DNA of 64,000 nt from Nymphaea colorata (Eukaryota > Streptophyta > Magnoliopsida > Nymphaeales > Nymphaeaceae). Both the position numbers and the translations under genes were made by a program. Each line of letters opens with the position of its first letter. Within the stretch, counting starts at the first letter, position 1. Location of the stretch: the NCBI RefSeq assembly GCF_008831285.2, contig NC_045148.1, positions 23,518,404 through 23,582,403 on the forward strand. Reading direction: 5' to 3'. The notes under the pieces are model-generated. The model made no database searches. It saw only the letters and a program-made list of their open reading frames with translations, and was not told where the DNA came from. Shown here piece after piece: positions 36,500-48,110 of the stretch.

Positions 36500-37199
36500 A
36501 CCCATTTCTTCACTTTTCTTTTCCATCTGTTGTGGTCCAGGGGACTCAAAATGTTTCCTTAGTTGGTCCAGTGTGGTAAAACCATAGAAAGGTTCTCTGT
36601 TTGCATTTGATATAGATCAAACTTATGAGTTGTTTATCTCATAACAAGGATCGGATCCAGGAAATGACCCTTCCAATCAAGGGGGGCCATGTTATTAGAG
36701 AGATGTGTCTAGATGGCAGTCAGTTTTTGGATCTCTCTCGATTGTATCTGGTTTAACAAAGGATTTAGCTTAAATCTACTGTTTTGACAAATAGCAGATT
36801 TGAAAACGATCGTTTATGGATGTTTGACAAGGCCAGAATTGCATAATTATGTCAATAAAATTTTCTTTTTTCGAGGAAATGGGAATTGAATCCTCAAACA
36901 AAGATTTTATGTTTTAAGATTTTAGTTTAATTCTTGAATAAAAATTTAGGAATCGTGATTCTATTCTAAGGGGTGGAATTATGACTCCTTAAATTTATAA
37001 TTTATTCGTTTTTCTTTGAGCACATGTCATCATGGTTTTATTTCATCAATTTTAAACTTTAAATTGTGATTTTGTCAAAAACATCATTTTCAAAATTAGA
37101 CTCAAATCTCTAGACTATCAAATTAAAAATGAAACTAGAAATAGAGATTTCATTCTAATTCCAGTTTGAAGTGCCGTCAAACACCCCCTTATGATCAGC
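36500..37199. other. AT-rich spacer
   Basis: At about 36647-36690 the text caaggatcggatccaggaaatgacc...ggggggccatg resembles one end of the hAT-type element at 63161-63340, but no second end is seen. The rest is AT-rich with no recognisable gene. Confidence 0.4.
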
Positions 37200-37853
37200 A
37201 TTGATCTCAAGTTAGAAGGGTTGAGTTTTGATTGGAGATCTATGAACTTTAAGGTGCGAGCCCTACAAACAACATAATCTTTGCATAGTGCACATACACG
37301 AATATATTTATAAAGTTTGTACATTACACATATATAAAATATATATACATATATGCTATATATCTATATATAAATATTTATACATACGTATAATATATAT
37401 ACATATATGGTAATGTATATACATACAAATGTATATATTATGTACATATATATATGTACATATAGTGTTGTGTAATATGCATATGCACATGTATAATATA
37501 ATATATATAATACGTACAATGGATACATAACATATATATGGTATTATACATTGTACAAATTTATATATAGATATTAATACATGTATGTAATATATATCTA
37601 CATATCATTGATCTCACGTTAGAAGGGATGAGATTTGATTTGAGATCTATGAACTTTAAGACGCAAGGCCTACAAACAACATAATCTTTGCATACTGCAC
37701 ATACACATAGATATTTATAAAGTTTGTACATTGTAAATATATATAATATACATACATATATGCTATATATCTGTATATAAATATTTATACGTACGTATCA
37801 TATATATACTTATATGCTAATGTACACACATACAAATGTATATATTATGTACG

Positions 37854-37884
<31 letters not shown>

Positions 37885-38015
37885 GTACATATATATATGT
37901 ACATATAGTGTTGTGTAATATGCGTATACACATGTATAATATAATATATATAATATGTATAATGCATACATAACATATATATGGTAGTAGACATTGTACA
38001 TATTTATATATAGAT
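37200..38015. repeat. Tandem duplication, period 407 bp
   Basis: Unit 1 begins at 37200 (attgatctcaagttagaagg) and unit 2 at 37607 (attgatctcacgttagaagg). Both run through the same unique phrase (gatctatgaactttaag, cctacaaacaacataatctt) and then the same order of TA-rich blocks. They differ at scattered bases and in microsatellite length; unit 2 has a longer CA/TA run at 37852-37885. Confidence 0.95.
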
Positions 38016-38950
38016 ATTAATATATGTATGTAATATATATCAATATTTTCACACATAATGTACATATGTATGTACACATATAATACAAATATGTACATAT
38101 ATATGTTAGAGGTATATGTATGAATTACATAAATACATATATATGTATATATATATATATATATGCATATATATCATATGTACATACATTATAAGTACAT
38201 ATATACATATATATATATATATATATATGTATGTGCATACATAAATATATGTATAAAATAATATTAATATGCACATATATATAGTATGAACGTATACGTC
38301 CATATGTTTGCATATATGTGTTATATACATACATACACATATGTATTAATGTATATATACAAATGTACATATATATGTATAGGTACCTATATGCAGAAAT
38401 TATACCTATTATATACGTACATATAATGTATATGTAAATGCGTAGATATATATGTGTGTGCGTACATATGTTTATATAACGTATTACTATACATAACATG
38501 TATACATATATTATATATATGTACCTGTACATATAACATATTTTTACTGTAACATACAATATGTACATTGGTACAATGTATTACATATATAATATACAAA
38601 TAACATACATATATTTTATATACATATTGTACTACATATTCATAAGTGTATACATATTGTATGTTCTCACATGTATGTTCATATAATATATACAAATGTA
38701 TATATGTGTACACATATTCTTATTGTATAACATTATACACATACATATGTGTATCTATACATATATAAATGTGTACATCTAAAAATACTTATAATATATA
38801 TAACATCTATTAGCATTACATATGTACAAATTATACATATACATGCATATATGTCTTATATACATATTACATGTATAATATAATATGTATCCATATGTAC
38901 ATGTATGTAAGTATCACATATGTATGTATTATACACAAAGTTATAAAAAA
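37320..38950. repeat. Second TA/TACATA microsatellite desert
   Basis: About 1.6 kb of ATATAC, GTATATA and CATACATA words, of the same style as 23600-24840. Long minus-strand frames here (37810-38713) encode only Tyr, Ile, Met, Cys, His and Val and are artefacts of the repeat. Confidence 0.95.
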
Positions 38951-39000
38951 TCGTATCATAGGGCGTTTCATTCTGAGGTGGAATCTAATCCCTAATAGTG

Positions 39001-39715
39001 ATGATGCCGATTGATCTTCTCAGGTCTTCTGCTACAACGTCCAATGATCGGTGAACATGAGACTCAACAGTGGTGGAAACGATTGTGAAATATCAAAAGA
39101 TCGAGCGAGAGAGGGAGTTGTGCAAAGATGATCGAGGTTGAGAGATTGCAAGAGAAACAGAAAATACATTATAAAGAGAGAGAGATAGTTCTCCGAACCC
39201 TCGATTGTCTGTTCTGCGGGTTATGTGAAACCCTCATTCGAGTGATGGCTTTCCATCGCTCTCTACGAGCTGATGATGCCGATCGATCTCACGGGTCTTT
39301 GGCTACAATGTCCAATGATCAGCGACCTCGAGACTCAAGAATGGTGGAAGAGATTGGCAAATATCAAAAGATCGAGCGAGAGAGGGAGTTGCACAAAGAT
39401 GGTCGAGGTCAAGAGATTGCAAGAGAAACAGAAAATACATTATAAAGAGAGAGAGATAGTTGTCCAAACCCTCAATCGTTTGTTCCACGGGTTATGTGAA
39501 ACCCTCATTCGAGTGATGGCTTTCGGTCCCTCTCAACGAGGTGATGATGCCGATCGATATCCCAGGTCTTCCGCTACAGCGTCCAATGATCAGCGATCAT
39601 GGGACTCAAGAATGGTGGAAGCGATTAGGAAATATTAGCGAGAGAGGGAGTTGGGCAAAGATGATCAAGGTCGAGAGATTGCAAGAGAAACAGAAAATAC
39701 ATTATAAAAAGATGA
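39001..39715. repeat. Tandem repeat, period about 271 bp, about 2.6 copies
   Basis: The phrase atgatgccgatcgatct recurs at 39001, 39273 and 39544. Each unit carries tccaatgatc, actcaa, gcgagagagggagttg, gagattgcaagagaaacag, aaaatacattataaa and gggttatgtgaaaccctcattcgag. Plus frames 39128-39445 and 39273-39638 run through the units, but the frames differ from unit to unit in length and phase, so I regard them as incidental. The array begins right after the microsatellite desert. Confidence 0.95.
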
Positions 39716-40309
39716 TGTCCACCCCGTCCCTGACCACATCTTCTATCCCCTTGAGCCGGTCCACCCCGAAACATCCCTCCTCTGAACACGCCTTATAGAT
39801 TGCCAGTCGGCTCATCGACGACCAACCCCTGGCCGTTCCCATCCCCAGCCCGCAGTAGGATGCATTGTGCACAATGGTGCTAGCCAGCGGCGGTCGACTT
39901 GGTGTGGCTTTTGTGCCCCACTATGTCCCTGGGCGAGCTCATCAGCGTACTGGGCCCGTTTGACTCGGGGACTTTTGCCACCCTGAATGAGTTATAATAC
40001 CAAGCATCGATCACCTTCCAGAGTCGAAGTTCGCCCATCAACTCTATTTTGGCTATAGGTATGTGATTTCAAATTGGAGCATAAATTTTAGACCTGTTTT
40101 TCTGTATCTCTCTATTGCATAATATACCAAGATTCCTGGGATGCTCATGAAATATCTCTAAACAACTCATAAGGGCAAGGAGATCAAGGGGGTTTATTTG
40201 ATTTTGGAGAATGTCAGTTGAATATAGTGGGGGGCTTTTCGGTCTTTTATGTCGACAGATCAAATTTAGATCCATATCCAATATAATTTCAAATTTAGAA
40301 CTTGTTGCA
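39716..40309. other. GC-rich patch, then AT-rich flank of the gypsy element
   Basis: 39716-40050 is markedly GC-rich and starts exactly where the third tandem unit breaks off. It is not clearly coding in any frame, and I do not recognise it. 40050-40309 is ordinary AT-rich DNA and ends with ttgca just before the gypsy LTR. Confidence 0.4.
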
Positions 40310-41892
40310 TGGTGGGAACCTAGACCCGGCTAGCGATTTCTATGCCTGAGAATAGATCCCAAGTCCAGAATCAACTCGCGGGAGCCTAAAGTCCAAACTT
40401 AAGCAAATTATATTTACAAATTATACCCCGACCAGACAGCAACCCCACCTTAATAGTACCCTGGGTAAAAGATACAAGTGTGTTTTCCCAAACCCACGGT
40501 TTAAATCCAACTACAACACTAAGGGAATCAAGGCTTGTACAAATGTGAGCAATACAAATTTAACTCTCACAACTCACTCAACATTCATTCGCAAACCATT
40601 CATCCCTAGAACAGCCAAACCATGCCCTTTCCCTTTGGTGGTCTAGCAACCCGCAGCCGTGTCCTTGCCAAGGTGCCTTGGAGGGACCACCGACACTAGA
40701 AATTGGCTAGAGCCTGGTTTAGAAAACAATTACACCCGTAACCCCATTCTCTAGGATGTTGAGAAGTTACCTAGCCGATGAGAGATCAACTTAAACAGCA
40801 ATAGATCTGGGAGAAAACCATTGGCACTCTCGGATATCTCAGCTAGGAGATGGAACGAAGGGTAAGCCCGCCTGGCCTAGGACGGCTTGTGGAATGGTGG
40901 AAGCTGGCCGAGAGAGATGGAGTGTACCGGAAATGGAAGGGGATGGCACTGGGGCTGCCTGCTACACCTGATGGATGGAGTGTGGTTGCTGCAGGCCTCG
41001 GATGGCCAAGAGAGACAGGAATGTGATGGAGGAGTGCCTGGGTGGAGGCAGGGGCTTGGCCCGCCTGGCCGAGGTCGCGTTGGTGATTATGACTATATTC
41101 GATGGAAGCTTGCAGCAATGAAGGCTGCAAGAAGCGGTTGTCCGATGAAGTGGAGGTGGTGAACTGAGATGCACACGACCAATCCTTGGTGAGGGAACCT
41201 AACAACTTAGACTCCGAGGGGATAAGCCGAGCTCGGAACAAGGAGGTGAGCTTGGTATAGGTTTAGGTAGGCTCGGTTTAGGTGAAGCAGCTTAGGTCTA
41301 GTTGGAAGTGGTTCGGTAGTGGAGTGGGCTTGGTCTAGACGTGAGATGGTGGTTAATTGCTAAGAGGGTCGGTCATGACTGAGAGATAGGTGAAGGGTTG
41401 TGCGAGAGAGGGTGGAGAGTTACACGAGAGAAGATGACACTAATGATTAGGATCAGTTAGGCTAAGGGTCTTAAGTCAAGAGACATGCGAGGGGAGTGGT
41501 TCACTAATTTTGGGTGAAGGCTAGTAATGATGAGGAGGAGTTACCATGAGGTGGAGGTTGATTAAGGCTTGCGTGAAGTGGAAAGGGTCAGTTATGAGAG
41601 GTGAAGAGGCTAAGAGGTTTGAGAAAGGTCTCCCCAGCTAAGAAAATTGAATACGTACCTTAACTTCTCAATGATCGCTGATGATGGTGCGAGTGGAGGT
41701 GAACGGCTGAAGAGACACTCGGTGGAGGGATTTGTAACTCTCATCTTTTAAGATGGGGAGCTCAAGAGGAGGCTGCGACGTGTAACGGTTGCAGCCTGCA
41801 CCCTCTCCTTAACTCGATTTAGTGCCCTCTTGATGGAAATACCCTTGCCAATTAATTTGAACTCTAGTAATGAATCAAACTGATGATGGGCA
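40310..41892 (-). repeat. 3' LTR of the gypsy element
   Basis: 1583 bp, from TGGTGGGAACC at 40310 to ...gatgggca at 41892. It matches 48916-50407 throughout, with many scattered substitutions. It keeps about 65 bp near 40675-40740 (aaggtgccttggaggg...) that the other LTR lacks. A minus-strand open frame at 40843-41241 is shared with the other LTR. Confidence 0.95.
40843..41241 (-). CDS. Open frame inside the 3' LTR, unidentified
   Basis: 132 codons from MFRARLIPSESKLLG, rich in Ser, Pro, His and Arg. The same frame with the same start (MFRARLVTLETNYLG) is open for 151 codons in the 5' LTR at 49323-49778. Plant gypsy LTRs rarely need coding, so this may be chance in a GC-rich LTR; survival in both LTRs in part just reflects their shared origin. 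No known family is seen. Confidence 0.25.
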   Translation of the reverse strand: MFRARLIPSESKLLGSLTKDWSCASQFTTSTSSDNRFLQPSLLQASIEYSHNHQRDLGQAGQAPASTQALLHHIPVSLGHPRPAATTLHPSGVAGSPSAIPFHFRYTPSLSASFHHSTSRPRPGGLTLRSIS

Positions 41893-43043
41893 AATTGGGA
41901 ATCCACTGAAATGATCGGGCTGGACCCAAAACTGATCGGAAAAGTAACAGTGATTGGTTACACCGGCAGTAGCACACAGATTTCCGACCGGGAGCGAGTT
42001 CTTCGTGATGCCAGGTCAGATTCGCCTAAAACAAGGTGGGGATGTTGCTATGATCTGGGCGATTATGCTGGGGTGAACGAGAGAGTGAAATTTTCTCTTG
42101 GTTGCTTCAGATTTCGCCCACAACTTCCGCGCAGGCACTGCTTGGTTTCTGCCAAGCCGAGCAAGCGATGTGGTTGATTAAGGGTCGGCGATTGTGGAAA
42201 ATCCATCTCCTTTCTAGACAGCAATTCTCGAATCAAAGCAGAGTGACTTGCTGCTGCCGAGGAAAGAATTCTCAAGTTGATTCACCGTCGAATTCACAGA
42301 AATCCGACTGGCCTTCTACCAATGGATTCCGATGAACCTTCGGATTCTCACCTTGACAATCAGTCCGATAGACTATTATGCAATCTACCTTTCTGGCATC
42401 TCTTTCTGTGATTTTGATAGAGATTAAGAAGCTTTCTAGGGCCGATCTTAACCTGTCTTAAACTCTGCTCGAGGTGGAAGGAACCAGGAGATGAATTTGG
42501 TTCCTCCCTTAATCTCTAGCAGCCGGAGTCGTTGCTTGATTACTAGTCGACGAGGGCCATGAGTCGACTTCCGTCAAGCCCTGCCGAGATAGTTCTCCAG
42601 CGTCTAACTTCTTCCGGGGATGAAGAAGTTGCACCATGAGAAGATGGCAATTCGGTCGGCGAATTTGTGCGTAGGATGAAGACGCTCTAAGAGGATTTTC
42701 GGTGGCCTCAAAGGTCATCTCCAAACCTATTTTGCTTCAACCAGAGCCACGGGTTGGAGCCATGGGATTCCAGCCACCGGCGGTCAGACGATGAGAGGAA
42801 GAGAGAGGCAAGAGCCAATTCACACGAAAAACTCAACTTCTAGTTCTTGATTGCATACTAAAAAAATACTTGCAAAAGAGTTTAAGTACTTGAAATAAAA
42901 CCGGTTCGAACACATGAACCGAGACACTTGCTGAAATAAAGGACACAACTATAAGCAAATGCATGAAAGGGAAACCGAGACAAGATGTCTTGGATGTTCA
43001 GTGAGTTTGGCGTCTCTCTCACCGGTTCAGCCATAGTTCAGCC
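41893..43043 (-). other. 3' untranslated region of the gypsy element
   Basis: About 1.15 kb between the end of pol and the 3' LTR, unusually long. It is shared almost entirely with 52762-53900. A G-rich polypurine tract directly before the LTR is not obvious; the last bases before the LTR, in element orientation, read TTCCCAATT. Frames on either strand here are not conserved as proteins. Confidence 0.7.
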
Positions 43044-43465
43044 TTAGGCTTGCCACGCATGGACCGGGTCAGGACTAGGCTCAGGGTTCGAACTCGCTAT
43101 AACTGGATTTAGGTCTACTTCCCATGCCTGCTCAGCCTTGTTGTCTTCAGCCCGCTGCCTGCGCTCCGCTGATGATGCTCCACCCACACCGCCCGCTGCA
43201 TGAACTTCAAGTTCTGCGTTAGCCTCCTTGAGCACATCTACGCTTTCCATTATGCTGGCCGCCAAACTGGCCGAAGGTGCTCGGCTCTCTTGGCTTCGCT
43301 TGGCGTGCTGGCCCTGTCCCTGTAGGAAGGTCTGCATCTGATCCTCCCTCCTTACCTCGAGCTTGCCCCCAAGTTCGTGCAGTGGGAAAACAATTAACTA
43401 TTTGCTCAAATTCTTCCCGCGAAGTGCCGTTGTCTGGCCCTTCCCATTCAACCATGACTTCATGA
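43044..43465 (-). pseudogene. Chromodomain and C-terminal tail of gypsy pol
   Basis: The frame 43455-43370 gives VEWEGPDNGTSREEFEQIVN and CFPTA, matching the chromodomain core of plant chromoviruses (VEWEGxxxxxSTWEEFxxI...FP), which is thought to direct integration to heterochromatin. A frameshift near 43350 moves into a tail frame (43337-43044) with SIMESVDVLKEANAELEV and an AEDNKAEQAWEVDLN stretch, then a stop. The first chromodomain strand lies upstream in decayed sequence. The tail is repeated in the second element fragment (53900-54162), where a few residues differ. Confidence 0.85.
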
Positions 43466-43539
43466 CATAGTCTACCATTCCGATGAACATGTCTATGTTT
43501 AAGAATTTGGTATGGTGTTGGTTGTTGTTGGCTCGAAAT

Positions 43540-44520
43540 TTGAACAATCTACCTTGGAACTTCTCCAAAGTGCGGTTTCAACCGAGTAACATGAAAGACT
43601 ACTTGGACTAAGGCCATTTGTGGGAGGCCTAGTCTGTAGGCTGCTTTCCCAATCTTTTGTAGCACTGGGAATGACCCAAACAACCTTGGTAAGAGCTTAG
43701 AGTAAGGCTGCCCTAGGAGAGACTTCTACCTCATTGGTAATCTTTTCAGCCATACATAGTCTCCTACCATAAATTCACGATCCTTCCTGCCCTTGTCATG
43801 TCTATTTCATTCGATTTTGGGCTTTGATGATATTCAGCTTGAGTGACGCTAGCACCTCTTCCCATGTGCATAGCTCACAATCAACCTTTTCTTCTTGTGC
43901 CATGCCTTCTTCATATTTTGGAATTGTTGGAGGGGGAATTCTGTAAAGAGCTTCATACGGAGTGGTCTGAGTAGATGAGTGCCAACTCGTATTATAGGAC
44001 CATTCGACCTATGATATATACTTTACCCAAGAGTTGGGCCTTTCTCATGCAAAGCAACGGAGATATGTTTCCAAAGAACGGTTGACCACTTCACTTTGCC
44101 CATAGGTCTGAGGATGGTGGGCAGTATTGAATTGGATTGTTGTCCCCATCTGCTTCATATATTCTCTCCAAAACTCACTCATGAAGATTGAATCTCTATT
44201 GCAGACTATTGTTAGAGGCATGCCATGTAGTTTCCCTACATGATCTTGGTACATAGTAGCCACCATCTGTCCATGATATTTCTTTGGCAAGGGAACAAAG
44301 TGGCTATATTTTGTTAGCCTATCGACCACCACGAGTATGGCTTCCTTGTTTTCTGATCGTGGAAGGGCATCTATAAAATACATGGTGACATTAATTCCCC
44401 CATGCTTTCACATTGGCAATTCTGACACTGTTTAACATAATTCCTCACGTCTGCCTTCATTCTGGTCCACCAAAATTGAGCTTTCACTCAATGGAGTGTT
44501 TTGACTACTTCTTCATGGCC
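43540..44520 (-). pseudogene. Gypsy integrase with altered catalytic residues
   Basis: The zinc-binding part (about 44520-44400) reads FHSIPSAGHEEVVKTLH and CQNCQ, an HHCC-type finger. The core (44383-44045) begins MYFIDALPRS, where family members have MDFI: the first catalytic Asp is Tyr. The second, normally in SDRD, reads VCNRDSIF, so that Asp is Asn. The Glu region GQSEVVNRSLETYL is kept. The C-terminal part (about 43800-43560) reads FMVGDYVWLKRLPMR and VFHVTRLKPHFG with at least one stop between. Two of the three DDE residues are gone, so integration activity would be lost. Confidence 0.93.
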
Positions 44521-44705
44521 TGCTGATGGAATGGAATGAAAGTGTTGTAGTAATTCTTGCTTTAAGGCCGATTTAGGTGGGACCATTGTGCGGTTATTTC
44601 TCATAAGTAAGCGGCCTCTGATGTTATAGTGGGGAATAGACCCCGGATTCTGGGTGACGGAGGTTTTGATGAGCCTTAACCCATTGTCCTCTTGCAGTTC
44701 ATCAG

Positions 44706-45410
44706 CTATTCTTTCCCATAAACAGTCCCTATGATGGAGAGCGTCAACAAATGCTCGCCAAATCTAGACAGTGAATCAGCCACTGTGTTATCTGTCCCTC
44801 TCTTGTACTCAATTTCAAAATCATAACCGAGGAGTTTAGCCAACCACCTTTGTAGGCTTGTTTGAGCATATATTTGAGGTTGTTCTGATCTGTCTTCACA
44901 ATAAACTTTCGGCCCATTAGATATGGCCACCATTTCTTTACTGCCAATACAATCACAAGAAGCTCTTTTTCATATGTTGATAAGGGTTTGGCTCGGCTGG
45001 TGAGAGCCTTTGACATATATGCTATAGGGTGATTTTCCTGGCTGAGGACAACTCCTATGCCAATGTCACAAGCATCTGTTTCAATAGTGAAAGGTTTCCT
45101 AAAATTGGGCAAGGTGAGAACAGGTGCTGTCATGAGTGCCGACTTCAATTTCTCAAATGTCTCTCTTGCTTTGTCTGACCAAGTAAATGCTCCTTTCTTA
45201 GTCATTTGGGTTAACGGGGCAGCTATGAGCCCGTAGCCTTGACTGAATCTTCTATAATAGCCGGTTAACCGCAGAAATCCACGGAGACTCCTTAAATCTT
45301 TTGGAAAAGGCCAGTTGTTCATGGCCTCTAACTTTTTGGGGTCCGCTTTCACCCCTTCTATTGACACTGTGTACCCAAGGTATCCTATGGAGGGTTGGCT
45401 GAAACTGCAT
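44706..45410 (-). pseudogene. Gypsy RT connection and RNase H
   Basis: The frame 45367-44744 has the RT thumb phrase LRSLRGFLRLTGYYRRF. RNase H follows: FTIETDACDIGIGVVLSQ, AYMSKAL, STYEKELLVIVLAVKKW, and KTDQNNLKYML. The first RNase H Asp (in TDAC) and the Glu (in YEKE) are kept. A frameshift near 44850 moves the C-terminal part into frame 44933-44706, which reads LQRWLAKLLGYDFEIEYKRG and DNTVADSLSR. A separate one-base insertion at about 45425 (GAAGGGAAC) divides it from the RT frame. Confidence 0.95.
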
Positions 45411-45419
45411 TTCGATCTC

Positions 45420-46211
45420 TTAGCATAAAGATGGTGTTCCCTTCAGGATTTGTAAGGTCATGGCCAAATGGGCAGCGTGTTGCTCTACTGACTTGCTATA
45501 TACGAAAATGTCATCAAAGAATACCAAGATGAAGTTTCTACGATACTGCCTGAAAACATCATTCATGCACCTATGGAATGTGGCAGGTGCGTTGTTTAAT
45601 AAAAAAGGCATCACCAAGAACTCATAGTGTCCATCGTGAGTTCTAAAAGCTGTTTTTGGAATGTCTTCATCGTGCATTCTAATCTGGTGGTAGCCTGCCC
45701 ATAGGTCTATTTTGGAAAACACAGAGGCACCGGTTAACTCATCTAGAAGTTCGTCGATTACCAGTATTGTGTGCCGGTCCTTCACGGTTGCCTCATTTAG
45801 CACTCTATAGTCCACGCAGAAGCGCCATGTGTTATCTTTCTTTTTAACTAATAGGACTGGAGAGGAGAATGGACTATAGCTAGGGTGTATGATACCACCC
45901 TCTATCATCTCCTTAACAAATCTTTCAATTTCTGCTTTTTGCTGATGACCATAACAATATGGCCGAACATTGACAGGTTCGGCAGCCTGATTCGTGATGA
46001 TTCTATGGTCATAAGCTCGACATGGAGGAAGACCCTTTGGTTCCTGAAAGAGATCTGAAAACTGTTCAAGCACGTGTTGAACCTTAGCTGGTATATTTTG
46101 TTCTTGCTCATCTTTGGCTGGTATGTCCGTGGCCATAGTAACAACCCAAAACGCTGGTTGTTGGGTGACTAGTGCCTTAAGTGCTGCCTTTGATTCAACG
46201 TTGGTGCTCAC
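45420..46211 (-). pseudogene. Gypsy reverse transcriptase
   Basis: The frame of 263 codons covers fingers and palm: [91 protein letters not shown] and the catalytic [10 protein letters not shown]. The family's ...FDDILVYS box is intact in its two Asp. The G of the usual MPFGL is replaced ([12 protein letters not shown]). A stop (TAA, near 46232) separates it from the protease frame in the same phase, and a one-base insertion near 45425 cuts off its C-terminus. Confidence 0.96.
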
Positions 46212-46229
46212 TGCATTGAGGGTGACGTT

Positions 46230-46889
46230 TTAGTCACCTACCTCCTTAGCAAAAGATATACTCATGTCTTTCAAATTCCAAGAGATGTCCCCTAGAGTCT
46301 CTAGCCATTGTACCCCCAATACCACATTGACACCACTGATGGGGAATACTAAAAGATCAACAACGAATGGCACCTTTTGCATGCATAGCTGGACACCTTT
46401 ACACTTTTGTGTGCATACAAGTTTAAACCCATCTCCAACCATGACTGAGATTGGCTCTTGTTCTTCTAGTGGACACACAACTACTTGAGCTGCCTCTTCA
46501 CTAACGAAATTGTGTGTAGCACCCGAGTCTAGGAGTACTACTACTTTATGCTTTCCAATCTTACCAACAACTCTCATGGCATTCAGTCTTTTTGGGTGTG
46601 TCAAGGCATGACATGTCCCTTCAATAGTCTTAGATGCACTTGTATCAGTCTTGGCCTCATTTGAACTAGGTGGATCTGTGTCTTGGCTAGACTCTTCTTC
46701 TTCTTCATCGCTTTCATCAATGACTTCAAAAACTTGAAGATTTTTGCACTTGTGAGTACGACTCCATGGTTCCTTACAGTTGAAGCATTGATTGTTTTTT
46801 ATCATTTGTTCCCTCTGTTGCCTAGTTATGTAAGTGGTAGGAACTCGGTCTTTGTAGAGGGGTTTTTGATCTTCTCTTTTGTAGGGCAT
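46230..46889 (-). pseudogene. Gypsy nucleocapsid zinc knuckle and aspartic protease
   Basis: The 219-codon frame begins in the basic nucleocapsid region and shows one zinc knuckle, [14 protein letters not shown], followed by an acidic linker ([16 protein letters not shown]). The retroviral-type aspartic protease motif [14 protein letters not shown] comes next, then the VMVGDG and [12 protein letters not shown] flap and second-strand segments. The catalytic Asp-Ser-Gly triad is intact. It ends at a TAA in phase with RT, so an ancestral gag-pol polyprotein was probably continuous here. Confidence 0.95.
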
Positions 46890-46899
46890 AGGCTTTCTT

Positions 46900-48110
46900 G
46901 GGGGTAGCCCTTTGTATTTGTTTGGCTCGTTGCCTTTGTAAGGTTTCCTTAGAGCATTCTTGCATCTATTTCTCTCTTTTACAGCTCAAGCTTCGACGAA
47001 ACATTCTACCAAATCGGTGTATTTTCTTCGTTGTACATCTATCTTGACCTCCTCTTTGAGGCCGCCAATGTAGGCACCGATTAGTGACTTGGTGGTCTGA
47101 TCAACCATATATAAAAGACTTTCGGATTTGCTTTGGTACTCTCGAACTGAGGACATTTGTACCAAAACTTTGAGCTCTATGTCAAAGTCTTTGTATGCTG
47201 AATCTCCGAATCGTGTTTGTAAACCCTCACTAAAATTCTCCCAAGTGATATTTGGTTGATTGAGTTTGAACCATCGATACCACTTCATAGCTTCTCCGTC
47301 GAAGTTGAGGATTGCGGTTGTAACCCATTCATTTTCAGGCACACTATGACAATCAAAATATTCTTCTACCTTGAAGAGCAAATCCTTGGCGTCTACCCCT
47401 GTAAAACGTGGAAAATTAATCTTAACGGCTGGGGTTCTTCTTCTTGGCTGAGTTTGGTTGCATCTTCCTCTAAAGGGTTCCCCATCGACAAACACAATAA
47501 CACAATATCCTCATCTTCCTCACTTTCATCCTTGCCCTGGTTCTTACTAAATTGCTGGTTTTGGGGCACTTGTTGCTGGCTGCTGGAGCCGAACCTAAGA
47601 GCTCAGGCCCTTGTTGGTGTCCCTTGCTTCCCTGGTCTTCGGGTTGGCTGGTGCCATTATGTTTGAAATGCTCAAATTGGTTAAAACTGCCAGAAAAAGG
47701 TGGGACAAACTGGTTGTTCATTGATGCCTTCCCTTTGTCTTGATTCGGAGGGGGGCCTTGTGTGGTTCGGTCAAATTGTTCCATTCTTTTCATCAAAGTG
47801 TTTTGGCCAGCAATCAAGGAGTTCATCATCTGCTTCATCAGGTCTCATTCATCAAGTTTACTAAGGGACTTCTTGTACTCATGTAGTTCGTGATGCATTT
47901 GGTTCATGTTAGACTCAAGGGAATTCACTCGGCCTTGGTGTAAGGTTTCCATATCGAGTAAGTTGGATTCGACTTGTTCTTCTCGGCTGGAAGTCTCAAC
48001 TTCTTGCTCGGGAGAATCATGGACAGTGGGTTTGACTTTCTTCCCCACTGAAAATTCTGCTCTTAGTCCTGCAGCATGACTGATCAAACAATCAACGAAC
48101 TGCTGCTACC
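46900..48110 (-). pseudogene. Gypsy gag capsid region, broken in several places
   Basis: The N-terminal piece (48087-47845) contains ISHAAGLRAEFSVGKK and a coiled-coil-like ESNMNQMHHELHEYKKSL stretch. A TGA stop then precedes MKQMMNSLIAGQNTLMKRME in the same phase. After a frameshift near 47490 the capsid core (47495-46986) follows with VKINFPRFTGVDAKDLLFKV, EEYFDCHSVPE, AMKWYRWF, WENFSEGLQTRFG and SVREYQSKSESLLYMV, all standard for plant chromovirus gag. A TGA near 46990 interrupts the link to the zinc-knuckle frame. The true start is unclear. Confidence 0.93.

Noticed and set aside
37810-38713. Long minus-strand open frames in the second microsatellite desert
   Set aside because: They encode only Tyr, Ile, Met, Cys, His and Val from TATA/CATA repeats; no protein-like composition.
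42895-42925. tRNA-like T-arm (ggttcgaacacatgaacc)
   Set aside because: No acceptor stem or anticodon arm around it; lies in the gypsy 3' untranslated region and recurs diverged in the second copy.
43277-43465. Plus-strand frames opposite the chromodomain
   Set aside because: Antisense shadow of the gypsy pol frame.
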